Source of the DNA: Algibacter miyuki
GTDB taxonomy: Bacteria > Bacteroidota > Bacteroidia > Flavobacteriales > Flavobacteriaceae
Assembly (NCBI RefSeq): GCF_042427745.1
Contig: NZ_JBHMFA010000018.1
Strand: one strand, 5' to 3'
Length of the DNA stretch: 64,000 nucleotides
Positions within the stretch are counted from its first letter, which is position 1; every line of letters begins with the position of its first letter. Shown here piece after piece: positions 41,424-50,015 of the stretch. A model generated the notes under the pieces. The model was given only the letters and a program-made list of their open reading frames with translations. It did no database searches and was not told the DNA's origin. Position numbers and translations under genes: made by a program.

Positions 41424-41999
41424 ATGTACAATAAAATTATAAAACTTATTATCGCAGCGGGAATTATCGCTTTTGCCATTTATCAATTTACCGAAGGTTA
41501 TATAGGTAATGGTATTATGCTTATTTTATTATCGCTTATCTTTATATTTCTATACTTTAGAAATGAGTTTATACTTTTAGCTTTTTTGAAATTAAGAAAA
41601 CAAGATTTTGAAGGCGCTACAAAATGGTTAAACAAAATTAAAAATCCAGAAGCCGCTTTAATAAAGAAACAACAAGGTTATTTCAATTACTTACACGGTG
41701 TAATGGTATCGCAATCTAATATGAATGAAGCGGAAAAATACTTTAAGAAAGCCATTTCTTTAGGATTAACTATGGATCACGATTTAGCGATGGCCAAACT
41801 TAATTTAGCAGGTATTGCTTTTTCAAAGAAAAGAAAAATAGAAGCTCAAAAATTACTTACTGAAGCTACAAAATTGGATAAACAAGGCATGTTAACTGAC
41901 CAAATAAAAATGATGAAAGATAATATGAAACGTGCCGTTGGACCAAACCAACATTACGGTGCTGGCGGATCGGTAAGAGCTCAAAAACGTAGAGGGTAG
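41424..41999 (+). CDS. Membrane protein with TPR-like soluble domain
   Basis: A 191-residue protein. Two hydrophobic segments (residues about 6-22 and 28-46) form an N-terminal membrane hairpin. Residues 55-165 contain helix pairs with TPR spacing ('FEGATKWLNKIKNPEAALIK', 'MNEAEKYFKKAISLGLTMD', 'AMAKLNLAGIAFSKKRKIEA'), suggesting a protein-binding scaffold on the cytosolic side. The C-terminal 'GGSVRAQKRRG' is basic. No specific function can be assigned. Confidence 0.65.
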   Translation: MYNKIIKLIIAAGIIAFAIYQFTEGYIGNGIMLILLSLIFIFLYFRNEFILLAFLKLRKQDFEGATKWLNKIKNPEAALIKKQQGYFNYLHGVMVSQSNMNEAEKYFKKAISLGLTMDHDLAMAKLNLAGIAFSKKRKIEAQKLLTEATKLDKQGMLTDQIKMMKDNMKRAVGPNQHYGAGGSVRAQKRRG

Positions 42000-42024
42000 A
42001 TTTTTAAACTCTTTTTATTGCATA

Positions 42025-42056
42025 AAAAAAGCCAACACTTTCGTGTTGGCTTTTTT
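42025..42056. terminator. Bidirectional terminator
   Basis: AAAAAAGCCAACAC and GTGTTGGCTTTTTT form a 14-bp stem with a TTTC loop, between the TPR-like gene and the convergent transglycosylase. Confidence 0.9.
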
Positions 42057-42071
42057 GTATCTTATGATATA

Positions 42072-42992
42072 TTAGTTATAAAAACCTTCCTTCGGAATAT
42101 CTAAAAAGTATTGTTTTCTAGACCTGTTATTCAGGTGTGGTTCACGTAACCAAGGGTTATGCAATTTTAATATTTTGTAGTTGATACCAAAGTTTTCAGC
42201 AAACTTTGTAAAATCGGTTACCGCTGTATCCACCTCTACTTTATACGTTGGGATTTCTTTGTACAAATCTTTTTCTCTAAAATTAAAACCATACGTATCT
42301 GGATTAGATAAAATTTCTTTTAAAGCTACAATTCTAAACATGTAACGTCCCGTTTCTTCACCTAAAAGCAAATCGTAATACGTGTTTACGTTTTGTTCTC
42401 TTAAACGTCTAGATACACCTGCATTACCCGCGTTATAGGCCGCTGCAGCCAAAGTCCAAGACCCTAAACTCGCTTTCGATTTTAATAAATATTTACAAGC
42501 CACCTCGGTAGCTAATTCTAAATTGTAACGTTCGTCTACATTACTATTAACCTCTAACCCGTTTTCGCGTCCGGTAGCTGGCATAATTTGCCAAACACCA
42601 CGAGCACCTGCTGGAGAAACCGCATTGGTTAAGCCACTTTCTATAACGGCTAAATATTTAAAATCGTCTGGCACACCATGCTTTGCCAAAATAGGCTCTA
42701 TAATAGGGAAATACTTTTTAGCACGTTTAAACATCAACAATCCATTAGATTGCCAATATGTATTTACAAGTAATTCTCTATCCATGCGCTCAAAAATATC
42801 AGGGTTTTTTAGCGGCATGGCTTCTCCTGCAAAATCTAATTGCTCTGGAACTTGTAAGGCATAAACATTATAATCGTTAACTAATTTAGTTTCAAAATTT
42901 TCATCGGTAGGGGCGTCTTGAAAGGCGTTAACAAATAACACACACAAACTTAACAATCCTATCATAGCAAGGGACTTCTGTACAATTTTCAT
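42072..42992 (-). CDS. Lytic transglycosylase (SLT domain)
   Basis: A 306-residue exported enzyme cleaving peptidoglycan between MurNAc and GlcNAc. The N-terminus is a signal peptide or anchor ('MIGLLSLCVLFVNAFQ'). The SLT domain covers residues about 95-235 with the catalytic Glu in 'LAVIESGLTNAVSPAGARGV', then 'WQIMPATGRENGL' and 'LAAAAYNAGNAGVSRRL', an MltD-type arrangement. The C-terminal 60 residues look like a degenerate binding region; no clear LysM repeat is present. Confidence 0.88.
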   Translation of the reverse strand: MKIVQKSLAMIGLLSLCVLFVNAFQDAPTDENFETKLVNDYNVYALQVPEQLDFAGEAMPLKNPDIFERMDRELLVNTYWQSNGLLMFKRAKKYFPIIEPILAKHGVPDDFKYLAVIESGLTNAVSPAGARGVWQIMPATGRENGLEVNSNVDERYNLELATEVACKYLLKSKASLGSWTLAAAAYNAGNAGVSRRLREQNVNTYYDLLLGEETGRYMFRIVALKEILSNPDTYGFNFREKDLYKEIPTYKVEVDTAVTDFTKFAENFGINYKILKLHNPWLREPHLNNRSRKQYFLDIPKEGFYN

Positions 42993-43024
42993 TTTTCTAT
43001 TTTTATTTAAATATAGTTTTTAAT

Positions 43025-43690
43025 TTAGTTCTGTAAAATAATTTTAGGCAAATTTTCATTAAACCATTTGTATTTATTTATTACCGCAATATGTGTTCCG
43101 TTTTTAAGCACTATACAGTCTTTTATGTTTTTTATGGGAAAAACACCATCAGCATCGCCATGAATATGAATAATACCCTTTGGTACTTCCGTTTGATTCC
43201 AACACAACATTTGCTCTATGGCCCAAGATAAATAACGACTATCATTTACCGAAAGGTATTTTTGATAGAGTTCTATTCGTTTTTTAACGACTTCACCAAC
43301 GGCATATTTTTCGAACACATCAATATTTGCAGCTAATTGCGTAGGAACTAACTTATAAGCTTTAGTTGCTTTTGCTATAACCATTCTTTTAGGTAATTCA
43401 AACATCGATTTTACACTAGACACAATAATGAGTTTTCTAGGCGTGATATGTTTTGCCATTTCTTGTACTAGCACACCTCCAAAAGACACCCCTAATAGCA
43501 CAATATTTTCATGCTTTATATGCTGGCACATACGCAATGCATAATCCCTAAGCGATTCATTATCAATTGGTATCATCCATTCTAGTAAATGAATTTGAAA
43601 ATGAGCTTCCGGTAATTTAATATTCTCAAAAATCAAAGGACTCGCAGCCATTCCGGGCATTAAATAAACATGTATTAACTCTTGACTCAT
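43025..43690 (-). CDS. Alpha/beta hydrolase
   Basis: A 221-residue cytosolic hydrolase. The oxyanion region is 'LMPGMAASPLIFENI', the nucleophile elbow is 'LLGVSFGGVLVQE' (Ser in GxSxG) and the terminal His is in 'LKNGTHIAVINK'. 'IIHIHGDADGVFPI' carries the Asp. It is small, with little lid domain. The substrate is unknown; esterase or thioesterase are both possible. It lies 32 nt upstream of the transglycosylase gene on the same strand. Confidence 0.8.
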   Translation of the reverse strand: MSQELIHVYLMPGMAASPLIFENIKLPEAHFQIHLLEWMIPIDNESLRDYALRMCQHIKHENIVLLGVSFGGVLVQEMAKHITPRKLIIVSSVKSMFELPKRMVIAKATKAYKLVPTQLAANIDVFEKYAVGEVVKKRIELYQKYLSVNDSRYLSWAIEQMLCWNQTEVPKGIIHIHGDADGVFPIKNIKDCIVLKNGTHIAVINKYKWFNENLPKIILQN

Positions 43691-43733
43691 AAGGGATTAA
43701 GATCTATTTAACTTTTATATAGGTTTTTTTTCG

Positions 43734-43741
43734 TATTTTTG
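43734..43741 (+). promoter_or_regulatory. -7 box of the small GNAT gene
   Basis: TATTTTTG matches TAnnTTTG, 68 nt before the ATG at 43810. No clear -33 box is seen. Confidence 0.5.
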
Positions 43742-43809
43742 CACTACAAACTTATACAAAATAGTTTTCACTATTTTAAGATTTGGGATAATTAAAAAAA
43801 ATTTATGAT

Positions 43810-44106
43810 ATGGTTGAAGCTGCTGAATTGATTGACAATGAATTTTTACGTCAATTTGAGATTAAAATAGATGACCATTTGGCCATAATAGAATATTCGC
43901 TACAAGAACGAAAAATTTTTTTAACAAAACTTATAGTTCCAGAACAAATTACTGAAGAAGATTTTAATAATGAATTTTTATCGGTGGTTTTTGAACAAAT
44001 AGCAGAACGTAATTTAAGCGTGATGCCTACCTGTCCGGAAATAGCAAAATTTGTAAGAAGCAATAGAAAATATAAACGTATGCTACCTGTAGGCGTAAGA
44101 ATATAA
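43810..44106 (+). CDS. Minimal GNAT-like N-acetyltransferase (YjdJ/NATD1 type)
   Basis: A 98-residue protein matching the short Gcn5-related family: 'HLAIIEYSLQERKIFLTKLI', 'LSVVFEQIAERNLSVMPTCP' and 'EIAKFVRSNRKYKRML'. Family members of this length keep the acetyl-CoA fold but lack a typical substrate domain; their function is unknown. An overlapping out-of-frame ATG lies at 43805. It is monocistronic with its own promoter and terminator. Confidence 0.8.
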   Translation: MVEAAELIDNEFLRQFEIKIDDHLAIIEYSLQERKIFLTKLIVPEQITEEDFNNEFLSVVFEQIAERNLSVMPTCPEIAKFVRSNRKYKRMLPVGVRI

Positions 44107-44125
44107 ATTTCTAAATATTGAAAAT

Positions 44126-44159
44126 AAAAAAACCGAAGTTATTAGCTTCGGTTTTTTTT
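44126..44159. terminator. Bidirectional terminator
   Basis: AAAAAACCGAAG and CTTCGGTTTTTT form a 12-bp stem with a 7-nt loop and U tracts on both strands, between convergent genes. Confidence 0.9.
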
Positions 44160-44183
44160 ATGTTTTATTTTAAAATGAACATT

Positions 44184-44573
44184 CTAATAATACTTAGCAT
44201 AATCATCGGATACTTTATCTAATATCACGGTTTGATTATCGGACGTCATTAAAACAAGCTGTCCCTCGGTATTTAGGGTATACACCTTATCATCTGTATC
44301 AATATCTTCAAGCGTTACGGTAATTCCTTTTAACTCCCATCTAAAAGTATTTATAGACGAAATTTCTAGTTCACCATTAACTACAGAGTTTATTGTAAGC
44401 CCTGTATTCGATTCACCAAACACCAAATTAAATGTGGATACAGAATTGGTGTCGCTCACTGTACTTTCCCATACGCCAAGTAAATCAAAATTTTGATCAT
44501 CATCATTACTGGAACATGATACAAAGGCAAATATAGCTAAGGAAGCTAAAAGAAGTTTTAAGTGTTTTTTCAT
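44184..44573 (-). CDS. Lipocalin-like lipoprotein
   Basis: A protein of 129 residues from the ATG at 44573 (MKKHLKLLLASLAIFAFVSC); the longer reading from 44618 would spoil the signal. Cys20 is followed by SSNDDD, the usual Flavobacteria surface-export pattern. The mature part ('LLGVWESTVSDTNSVSTFNL', 'INTFRWELKGITVTLED', 'GQLVLMTSDNQTVILDKV') is a small beta-barrel resembling lipocalin-like domains. It is exported; the ligand is unknown. Confidence 0.75.
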   Translation of the reverse strand: MKKHLKLLLASLAIFAFVSCSSNDDDQNFDLLGVWESTVSDTNSVSTFNLVFGESNTGLTINSVVNGELEISSINTFRWELKGITVTLEDIDTDDKVYTLNTEGQLVLMTSDNQTVILDKVSDDYAKYY

Positions 44574-44697
44574 AATCAACAATAAGGTTTTAAGAAAAAA
44601 CCCACAATATTTCACCAAACTTACACTAGCAACATCAGAGACTCAAAAAAAGTCGTTTAAAATCATAAAAACCTCTTCAAAAAGGAATTTATAGAAT

Positions 44698-46026
44698 TTA
44701 AGTTGTTACTCCCTGATTTTCAAAGTCGAAACGCACCAAACCATCATCGTCAATTTTAGTCAATACAACGTCATGTAAAGTATTTACTAATTCTGGATTC
44801 CAAGGTGTTTTTACTTTTACGTAATTCTCGGTAAAGCCATGGATATATCCGCCTTTATTTTCACTTTCAAACAAAACAACACGCGAACTACCCAATTGAT
44901 TTTCGTAAAAGGCACGACGTTTTTTAACCGATAAACCACGTAACATTTTACTACGTTTACTACGCACATTACCTGGCACAACACCATCCATATCTGCTGC
45001 TTCCGTATTATCACGTTCCGAATAGGTAAACACGTGTAAATAAGAAATATCTAACTCGGTTAAAAAATTATAAGTCTCTAAAAAATGCTCATCTGTTTCA
45101 CCAGGAAACCCAACAATAACATCCACACCAATACAAGCATGCGGCATCACTTCTTTTATTTTTAAAACGCGATCTACATAGAGCTCTCGCATGTATCGGC
45201 GTTTCATTTTCTTTAAAACCTCGTTACTCCCAGATTGCAATGGAATATGAAAATGCGGCACAAAGGCACGAGATTTCGATACCAAATCAATGGTATCATT
45301 CTTTAATAAATTAGGTTCGATAGACGAAATTCGTAAACGCTCAATGCCTTCAACTTTATCCAATTCGGTAACCAAATCTAAAAAAGTATGCTCGTGTTTT
45401 TTATTTCCGAACTCCCCTTTTCCGTAATCGCCAATATTAACGCCAGTTAAAACAATTTCTTTAATATTTTGTTTTGAAATATCTCGGGCATTTTGCAACA
45501 CATTTTCCATGGTATCACTTCTAGAAATACCACGCGCTAAAGGGATGGTGCAATAGGTACATTTATAATCGCAACCGTCCTGAACTTTTAAAAATGCTCG
45601 TGTTCTATCGCCTATTGAATATGAACCTACGTAAAAATCGGCATCTTCAATTTCACAGGAATGGACTTCGCCAAAATCGTTCTTTGATAAATCGTTTATA
45701 TAATCGGTAATTTTAAATTTTTCAGTAGCACCAAGCACCAAATCCACACCGTGAACATCGGCCAACTCTTGAGGTTTCAACTGCGCATAACATCCCACAG
45801 CCGCTACAAAAGCATCTGGATTTGCTTTTTGCGCCTGTTTTACAATGGTTTTAAAACGCTTATCGGCATTTTCGGTAACCGAACACGTGTTTATCACGTA
45901 AATATCAGCCTTTTCAGAAAAATCGACACGGTTAAATCCTTCATTACTAAAATCTCTAGCAATGGTTGATGTTTCAGAAAAATTAAGCTTACAACCTAAA
46001 GTATAAAATGCGACTTTTTTATTCAT
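44698..46026 (-). CDS. mtaB: tRNA t6A37 methylthiotransferase MtaB
   Basis: A 442-residue radical SAM enzyme that adds a methylthio group to t6A37 of tRNA. The N-terminal UPF0004 domain has its iron-sulfur cysteines in 'TLGCKLNFSE', 'INTCSVTENA' and 'AVGCYAQLKP'. The radical SAM motif is 'DGCDYKCTYCTIPLARG'. A TRAM-like C-terminal domain follows ('FESENKGGYIHGFTENYVKV'). The 'GCKLNFSET' form favours MtaB over MiaB or RimO. Gene is monocistronic. Confidence 0.92.
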   Translation of the reverse strand: MNKKVAFYTLGCKLNFSETSTIARDFSNEGFNRVDFSEKADIYVINTCSVTENADKRFKTIVKQAQKANPDAFVAAVGCYAQLKPQELADVHGVDLVLGATEKFKITDYINDLSKNDFGEVHSCEIEDADFYVGSYSIGDRTRAFLKVQDGCDYKCTYCTIPLARGISRSDTMENVLQNARDISKQNIKEIVLTGVNIGDYGKGEFGNKKHEHTFLDLVTELDKVEGIERLRISSIEPNLLKNDTIDLVSKSRAFVPHFHIPLQSGSNEVLKKMKRRYMRELYVDRVLKIKEVMPHACIGVDVIVGFPGETDEHFLETYNFLTELDISYLHVFTYSERDNTEAADMDGVVPGNVRSKRSKMLRGLSVKKRRAFYENQLGSSRVVLFESENKGGYIHGFTENYVKVKTPWNPELVNTLHDVVLTKIDDDGLVRFDFENQGVTT

Positions 46027-46115
46027 TTATTATATTTCATTTCCACCTAGATGAAAATCTCATTATATTTACCTGTTAACACTAAAAGTCTGCAAATTTA
46101 CAATTAATAAGTTAT

Positions 46116-47738
46116 ATGATAAAACATGTTACTATCCAAATAATAAACTACTTATCAATTAGTTGCGCTGTTTTATTCTTTTTTTCCTGCGGAAATGATA
46201 CAAACCATAACCAAGATCATCTTGTTTTTAAGTATAACGAACATAAAAACATAGGTTCGTTAGACCCTGCTTTCTCAAAAGACATTGCCGATATATGGGC
46301 CACCAATCAGCTTTTTAACGGCTTAGTACAAATGGACGACAACTTAAATGTAATGCCTTGTATTGCTAAAAGCTGGACTATTTCCGAAGATGCTCAAACT
46401 TATAATTTCAACTTACGTAATGATGTATTTTTTCATAAACATCAATTATTTGGAAAAGACTCAACTAGAACCGTTATCGCGAAAGATGTTGAATACAGCT
46501 TAAACCGATTATTAGATAAACAAATTGCTTCGCCAGGAAGTTGGATTTTAAGCAAGGTAGATTATTTTAAAGCGGTAAATGATTCGGTATTTCAAATTAA
46601 ATTAAAACAAGCCTTCCCTGCTTTTCTCGGCTTGCTCACCATGAAATACTGCTCGGTGGTACCCAAAGAAATTGTAGAACATTATAACACCGACTTTAGA
46701 GCGAACCCAATTGGCACAGGTCCATTTAAATTCAAACGTTGGGAAGAAAACGTGAAACTTGTTTTTAGAAAAAACAATCTTTATTTTGAAAAGGATAAAC
46801 TAGGAAAAAGCTTACCCTATTTAGAAGCTGTAGCTATTACATTTTTACCAGACAAGCAAAGTGAATTTATGCAATTTGCTCAAGGAAACATTGATTTTGT
46901 ATCAGGTTTAGATGCCTCTTACAAAGATGAAGTTTTAACTGCCGATGGCCAATTGAGAAGCAAATATGAAAACATATCGAACTTAATTCGCGGCCCTTAC
47001 TTAAACACCGAATACTTGGCCTTTTATCTTGATTCTGAAGTATCGGAAGTACAATCTAAATTAATTAGACAGGCGGTAAATTATGGTTTCGACAGAAATA
47101 AAATGATGATTTATTTACGAAACGGCGTTGGTATTCCTGCTAATGGGGGTTTTATACCAAAAGGACTTCCGGGATACAATGAAAATATTGGCTTTACTTA
47201 CAAACCCGAAAAAGCAAAACAATTAGTCCAACAATTTAAAGACGAAACCAATAATAACGCACCAGAAATCACTATTACCACCATTGGGAATTATTTAAGT
47301 TTTTGCGAATACATACAGCGTGAGCTACAAAAAACAGGCCTTATTGTAAATATTGATGTGATTCCTGCTGCGACCTTAAAAGATGCTAAAGCCAACGGAA
47401 AACTGGATCTATTTAGAGCCAGTTGGGTAGCCGATTACCCCGATGCTGAAAACTACTTATCGCTTTACTACAGCAAAAATTTTGCGCCAAACGGCCCAAA
47501 TTATACGCATTTTAAAAACGACCAATTTGATGCTTGGTACGAGCAAGCCTTTACAGAAACAAGCCCTGAAAGTAGAGCTTTACTTTATACTAAAATGGAT
47601 TCTTTAGTGATGCAAGAAGCTCCAATAATCCCTTTATTTTATGATGAAGTTGTACGTTTTACACGAAAAAACGTTGAAGGACTGGGTATAAATCCTATTA
47701 ATTTATTAGAACTTAAACAAGTTAAAAAGAAGCGATAA
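46116..47738 (+). CDS. ABC transporter peptide-binding lipoprotein (SBP_bac_5)
   Basis: A 540-residue OppA/DppA-family binding protein. The lipobox is 'FFFSC' (Cys25). Family motifs are 'LDPAFSKDIADIWATNQLFNGL', 'CIAKSWTISEDAQTYNFNLRNDVFFH', 'AKDVEYSLNRLLDK' and 'ANPIGTGPFKFKRWEENVKLV'. It should bind oligopeptides or similar solutes in the periplasm. No permease or ATPase gene lies alongside, so partners are elsewhere. It ends 9 bp from the convergent PD40 gene. Confidence 0.87.
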   Translation: MIKHVTIQIINYLSISCAVLFFFSCGNDTNHNQDHLVFKYNEHKNIGSLDPAFSKDIADIWATNQLFNGLVQMDDNLNVMPCIAKSWTISEDAQTYNFNLRNDVFFHKHQLFGKDSTRTVIAKDVEYSLNRLLDKQIASPGSWILSKVDYFKAVNDSVFQIKLKQAFPAFLGLLTMKYCSVVPKEIVEHYNTDFRANPIGTGPFKFKRWEENVKLVFRKNNLYFEKDKLGKSLPYLEAVAITFLPDKQSEFMQFAQGNIDFVSGLDASYKDEVLTADGQLRSKYENISNLIRGPYLNTEYLAFYLDSEVSEVQSKLIRQAVNYGFDRNKMMIYLRNGVGIPANGGFIPKGLPGYNENIGFTYKPEKAKQLVQQFKDETNNNAPEITITTIGNYLSFCEYIQRELQKTGLIVNIDVIPAATLKDAKANGKLDLFRASWVADYPDAENYLSLYYSKNFAPNGPNYTHFKNDQFDAWYEQAFTETSPESRALLYTKMDSLVMQEAPIIPLFYDEVVRFTRKNVEGLGINPINLLELKQVKKKR

Positions 47739-47747
47739 CCTTTCTAA

Positions 47748-48659
47748 TTACATCTTTTTAAAAAAATATACATCATCATCTCCTTTTCCGCCGAGTCGCT
47801 TTGATGATAGAAAACCTGAAACATTATCAGCATTTATAATGATAGACAAATCGTCTTTATTACTATTTAAAGGTTCTTCCAATTTAACTGCTTTCTCAAA
47901 GGCGCCTTCACTATTCATTGTAGATTTATATAAATCGTAACCACCAAAACCATTTGGCCTATTTGACGAAAAATACAAGGTATTATCATCAGCAATATAA
48001 GGAAACATTTCTTTGCTATAAGAATTAACTTTAAGTCCTAAATTTAGGGGTTCACTATAAGTACCATCTTCCAAAATATCGACTTTATAAATATCCGAAG
48101 CTCCTTTTGAGGTGTTCTTACCGCCTTTAATATTAGCTGTAAAATACATGGTTTTCCCATCGCTACTTAATGCAGGATGCGCATAAGAAAACCTAGGTTT
48201 ACAAAAATCTAACACCTTAAAATTAGTAAAGCCTACTCCACTTTCAAACTCACCAACTTCAATATGAAAATTGGTTTCTTTAAAGGGAACTTTTGGTTTG
48301 TTTTTTTTGGTATAGACTGTAGAAATATATATTTTTTTTCCATCTGCCGATAGTGTCGCACTATTAATTTTAGATACGTCTGCTTTTGGATCTATTTGTA
48401 ATGGCATAAGGTTTTCTATTTTGTCATTTCCAACTAAATACCCCTGAAGCACCATTAGTTTTGGCTCGCCATGAACACGTTTTACTTTACCTTTTCTATC
48501 AAGCTCAAAGGAAGTTAACATAATATTGTTACCAACCCGCATGAGACCGAAATGAGGATTTTCATTATTTATATCTAAATTCTCAATTACAAAATTATTG
48601 GTTTGCCCATAAGAAAACCCACATAAAAACATAAAAAAAACAGCAATCCTTTTCATCAT
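47748..48659 (-). CDS. Exported PD40/WD40-like propeller protein
   Basis: A 303-residue protein with a signal peptide ('MFLCGFSYGQ') and TolB-like PD40 repeats: 'SDGKTMYFTANIKGG', 'ADDNTLYFSSNRPNGFGGYDLYK' and 'LNSNKDDLSIIINADN', ending 'SKRLGGKGDDDVYFFKK'. The same repeats form the middle of the OmpA-family protein at 58911, but here the carboxypeptidase-like and OmpA domains are absent. It is therefore a stand-alone periplasmic or outer-membrane propeller. Function unknown; possibly linked to T9SS or gliding machinery. Confidence 0.75.
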   Translation of the reverse strand: MMKRIAVFFMFLCGFSYGQTNNFVIENLDINNENPHFGLMRVGNNIMLTSFELDRKGKVKRVHGEPKLMVLQGYLVGNDKIENLMPLQIDPKADVSKINSATLSADGKKIYISTVYTKKNKPKVPFKETNFHIEVGEFESGVGFTNFKVLDFCKPRFSYAHPALSSDGKTMYFTANIKGGKNTSKGASDIYKVDILEDGTYSEPLNLGLKVNSYSKEMFPYIADDNTLYFSSNRPNGFGGYDLYKSTMNSEGAFEKAVKLEEPLNSNKDDLSIIINADNVSGFLSSKRLGGKGDDDVYFFKKM

Positions 48660-48677
48660 AATCTATTGATATTAAAA

Positions 48678-48685
48678 CAAATATA
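48678..48685 (-). promoter_or_regulatory. -7 box of the PD40 gene
   Basis: TATATTTG on the minus strand matches TAnnTTTG, 18 nt before the start at 48659. No clear -33 element. Confidence 0.5.
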
Positions 48686-48888
48686 CAAATACTTATTTTA
48701 ATATTTCGGAACAATAAACACAACAAAAAAGTTAATCGGTTAAGCTTAAATAAACGTAAAAAAACAGCATCCTCGTCTCAACGAAACATTTTCGTTTTTT
48801 CAAAAACATGATTTAAATTAGCACGTACTTTCTTTGTAACTCCGATTTTTCGTAACCGCATGATTACAGTTATAACTTGATTGTTTTT

Positions 48889-49665
48889 CTAAATTATATT
48901 ACTCTTATTAGAAAACTGATCTATTTCAGTTGGTTCAAGCAAAACTTCACTCAATATACCCAGAACAAACAGGTATTGTCCTACTTCATATAAAACAAGT
49001 AATATTGGACCATCGAATGCAGAGCTACTTCCATAAAGCTTTATCGCTAGCATGCTTTCGGATATTACAAAAAGCAGCAAACCTAAAAACACCAAAATAT
49101 AACTCTTGTAACAAACAAACTCTTTTCTAACAAAAGCAAATGCCAATAAAACTACAGATATAAAAAAATAAACGATAATTATGAAGAATTGTCCTTCTGA
49201 GTTATCGTAAACTTGGGTAACAAGCAAGAACATATATAAGCTAAAAAGTAATAAAAAGAAGAATATCCGATTATAATTAAAATCGTGATTTTTCGCTAAC
49301 CTTAAGCCATAAAAAATTTTACCTCCTGCAAAAAACACGAAAGACAGCAAGAAATAGGTATAACTATTATTCATGAGCACCCCAAAACAGCCACCAATAG
49401 TAAAAAGGACTAAACCTATAATTACGGCATTAGACTTAAATTTAGGAACCTTATCACTCTTATTCACTAGATAATACACCAACAATAAACCCGTTACTAA
49501 ACTTTTGGTTATAAAACGATGAAGGGATGTATCTTGGTTTTCCTTTACCAAGTTATCCAATATAAGAGCTATAAAAAATATAACAGAAAACAAGTAAACG
49601 TTTTTAAAAAAAATACGCATAAAATAGAATAATTGACTTATTTTTTTCCAAGATAGCCAATTCAT
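48889..49665 (-). CDS. YhhN-family membrane protein (lysoplasmalogenase-like)
   Basis: A 258-residue protein with about eight hydrophobic helices. The pattern 'RFITKSLVTGLLLVYYLVNK', 'FFAGGKIFYGLRLAK' and 'ISESMLAIKLYG' resembles the YhhN/TMEM86 family, whose members hydrolyse the vinyl-ether bond of lysoplasmalogens. The usual Gly-Asp in the second motif is not evident here, so catalytic activity is uncertain. An internal ATG at 49620 is an alternative start. Integral inner-membrane protein. Confidence 0.6.
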   Translation of the reverse strand: MNWLSWKKISQLFYFMRIFFKNVYLFSVIFFIALILDNLVKENQDTSLHRFITKSLVTGLLLVYYLVNKSDKVPKFKSNAVIIGLVLFTIGGCFGVLMNNSYTYFLLSFVFFAGGKIFYGLRLAKNHDFNYNRIFFFLLLFSLYMFLLVTQVYDNSEGQFFIIIVYFFISVVLLAFAFVRKEFVCYKSYILVFLGLLLFVISESMLAIKLYGSSSAFDGPILLVLYEVGQYLFVLGILSEVLLEPTEIDQFSNKSNII

Positions 49666-50015
49666 AACTTATTACTCTTTAAAAACTTAAATATCATTGT
49701 GTTATTTTACATTCAATACCCTGAAGAAGAATTAATTGTAAATACTCCACATATTAAGCAAATTTCGTTGCACAAAATAATAACTCCATAAAATTAGAAC
49801 ATTGCGCTATAATTTAACTCTAAAAACAACGCCTAGGTTAACTCACAAGAACAACCTGAACCAGAGCTATAAGCCATTATACTAGGCACCTACTTAACTT
49901 GAAAAGCAGATATGCATTTGTTATTACAAATAGATCTTATAATTAAAACAAGATTCATTTAAAATGACTTTCACACATTTCACCTATTATAATAAAGTTA
50001 AGTTCTAAAGTCCTC
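49666..50015. other. Gene-free AT-rich interval
   Basis: 350 nt between the YhhN-like gene and the GlmU-family gene. I see no ORF of more than about 15 codons in a sensible context, no stable hairpin and no repeat. It may hold the upstream control region of the membrane protein gene. Confidence 0.5.

Noticed and set aside
48780..48800. AACGAA/TTCGTT hairpin with T run as terminator
   Set aside because: It would act on the plus strand, where no gene ends nearby; probably chance.
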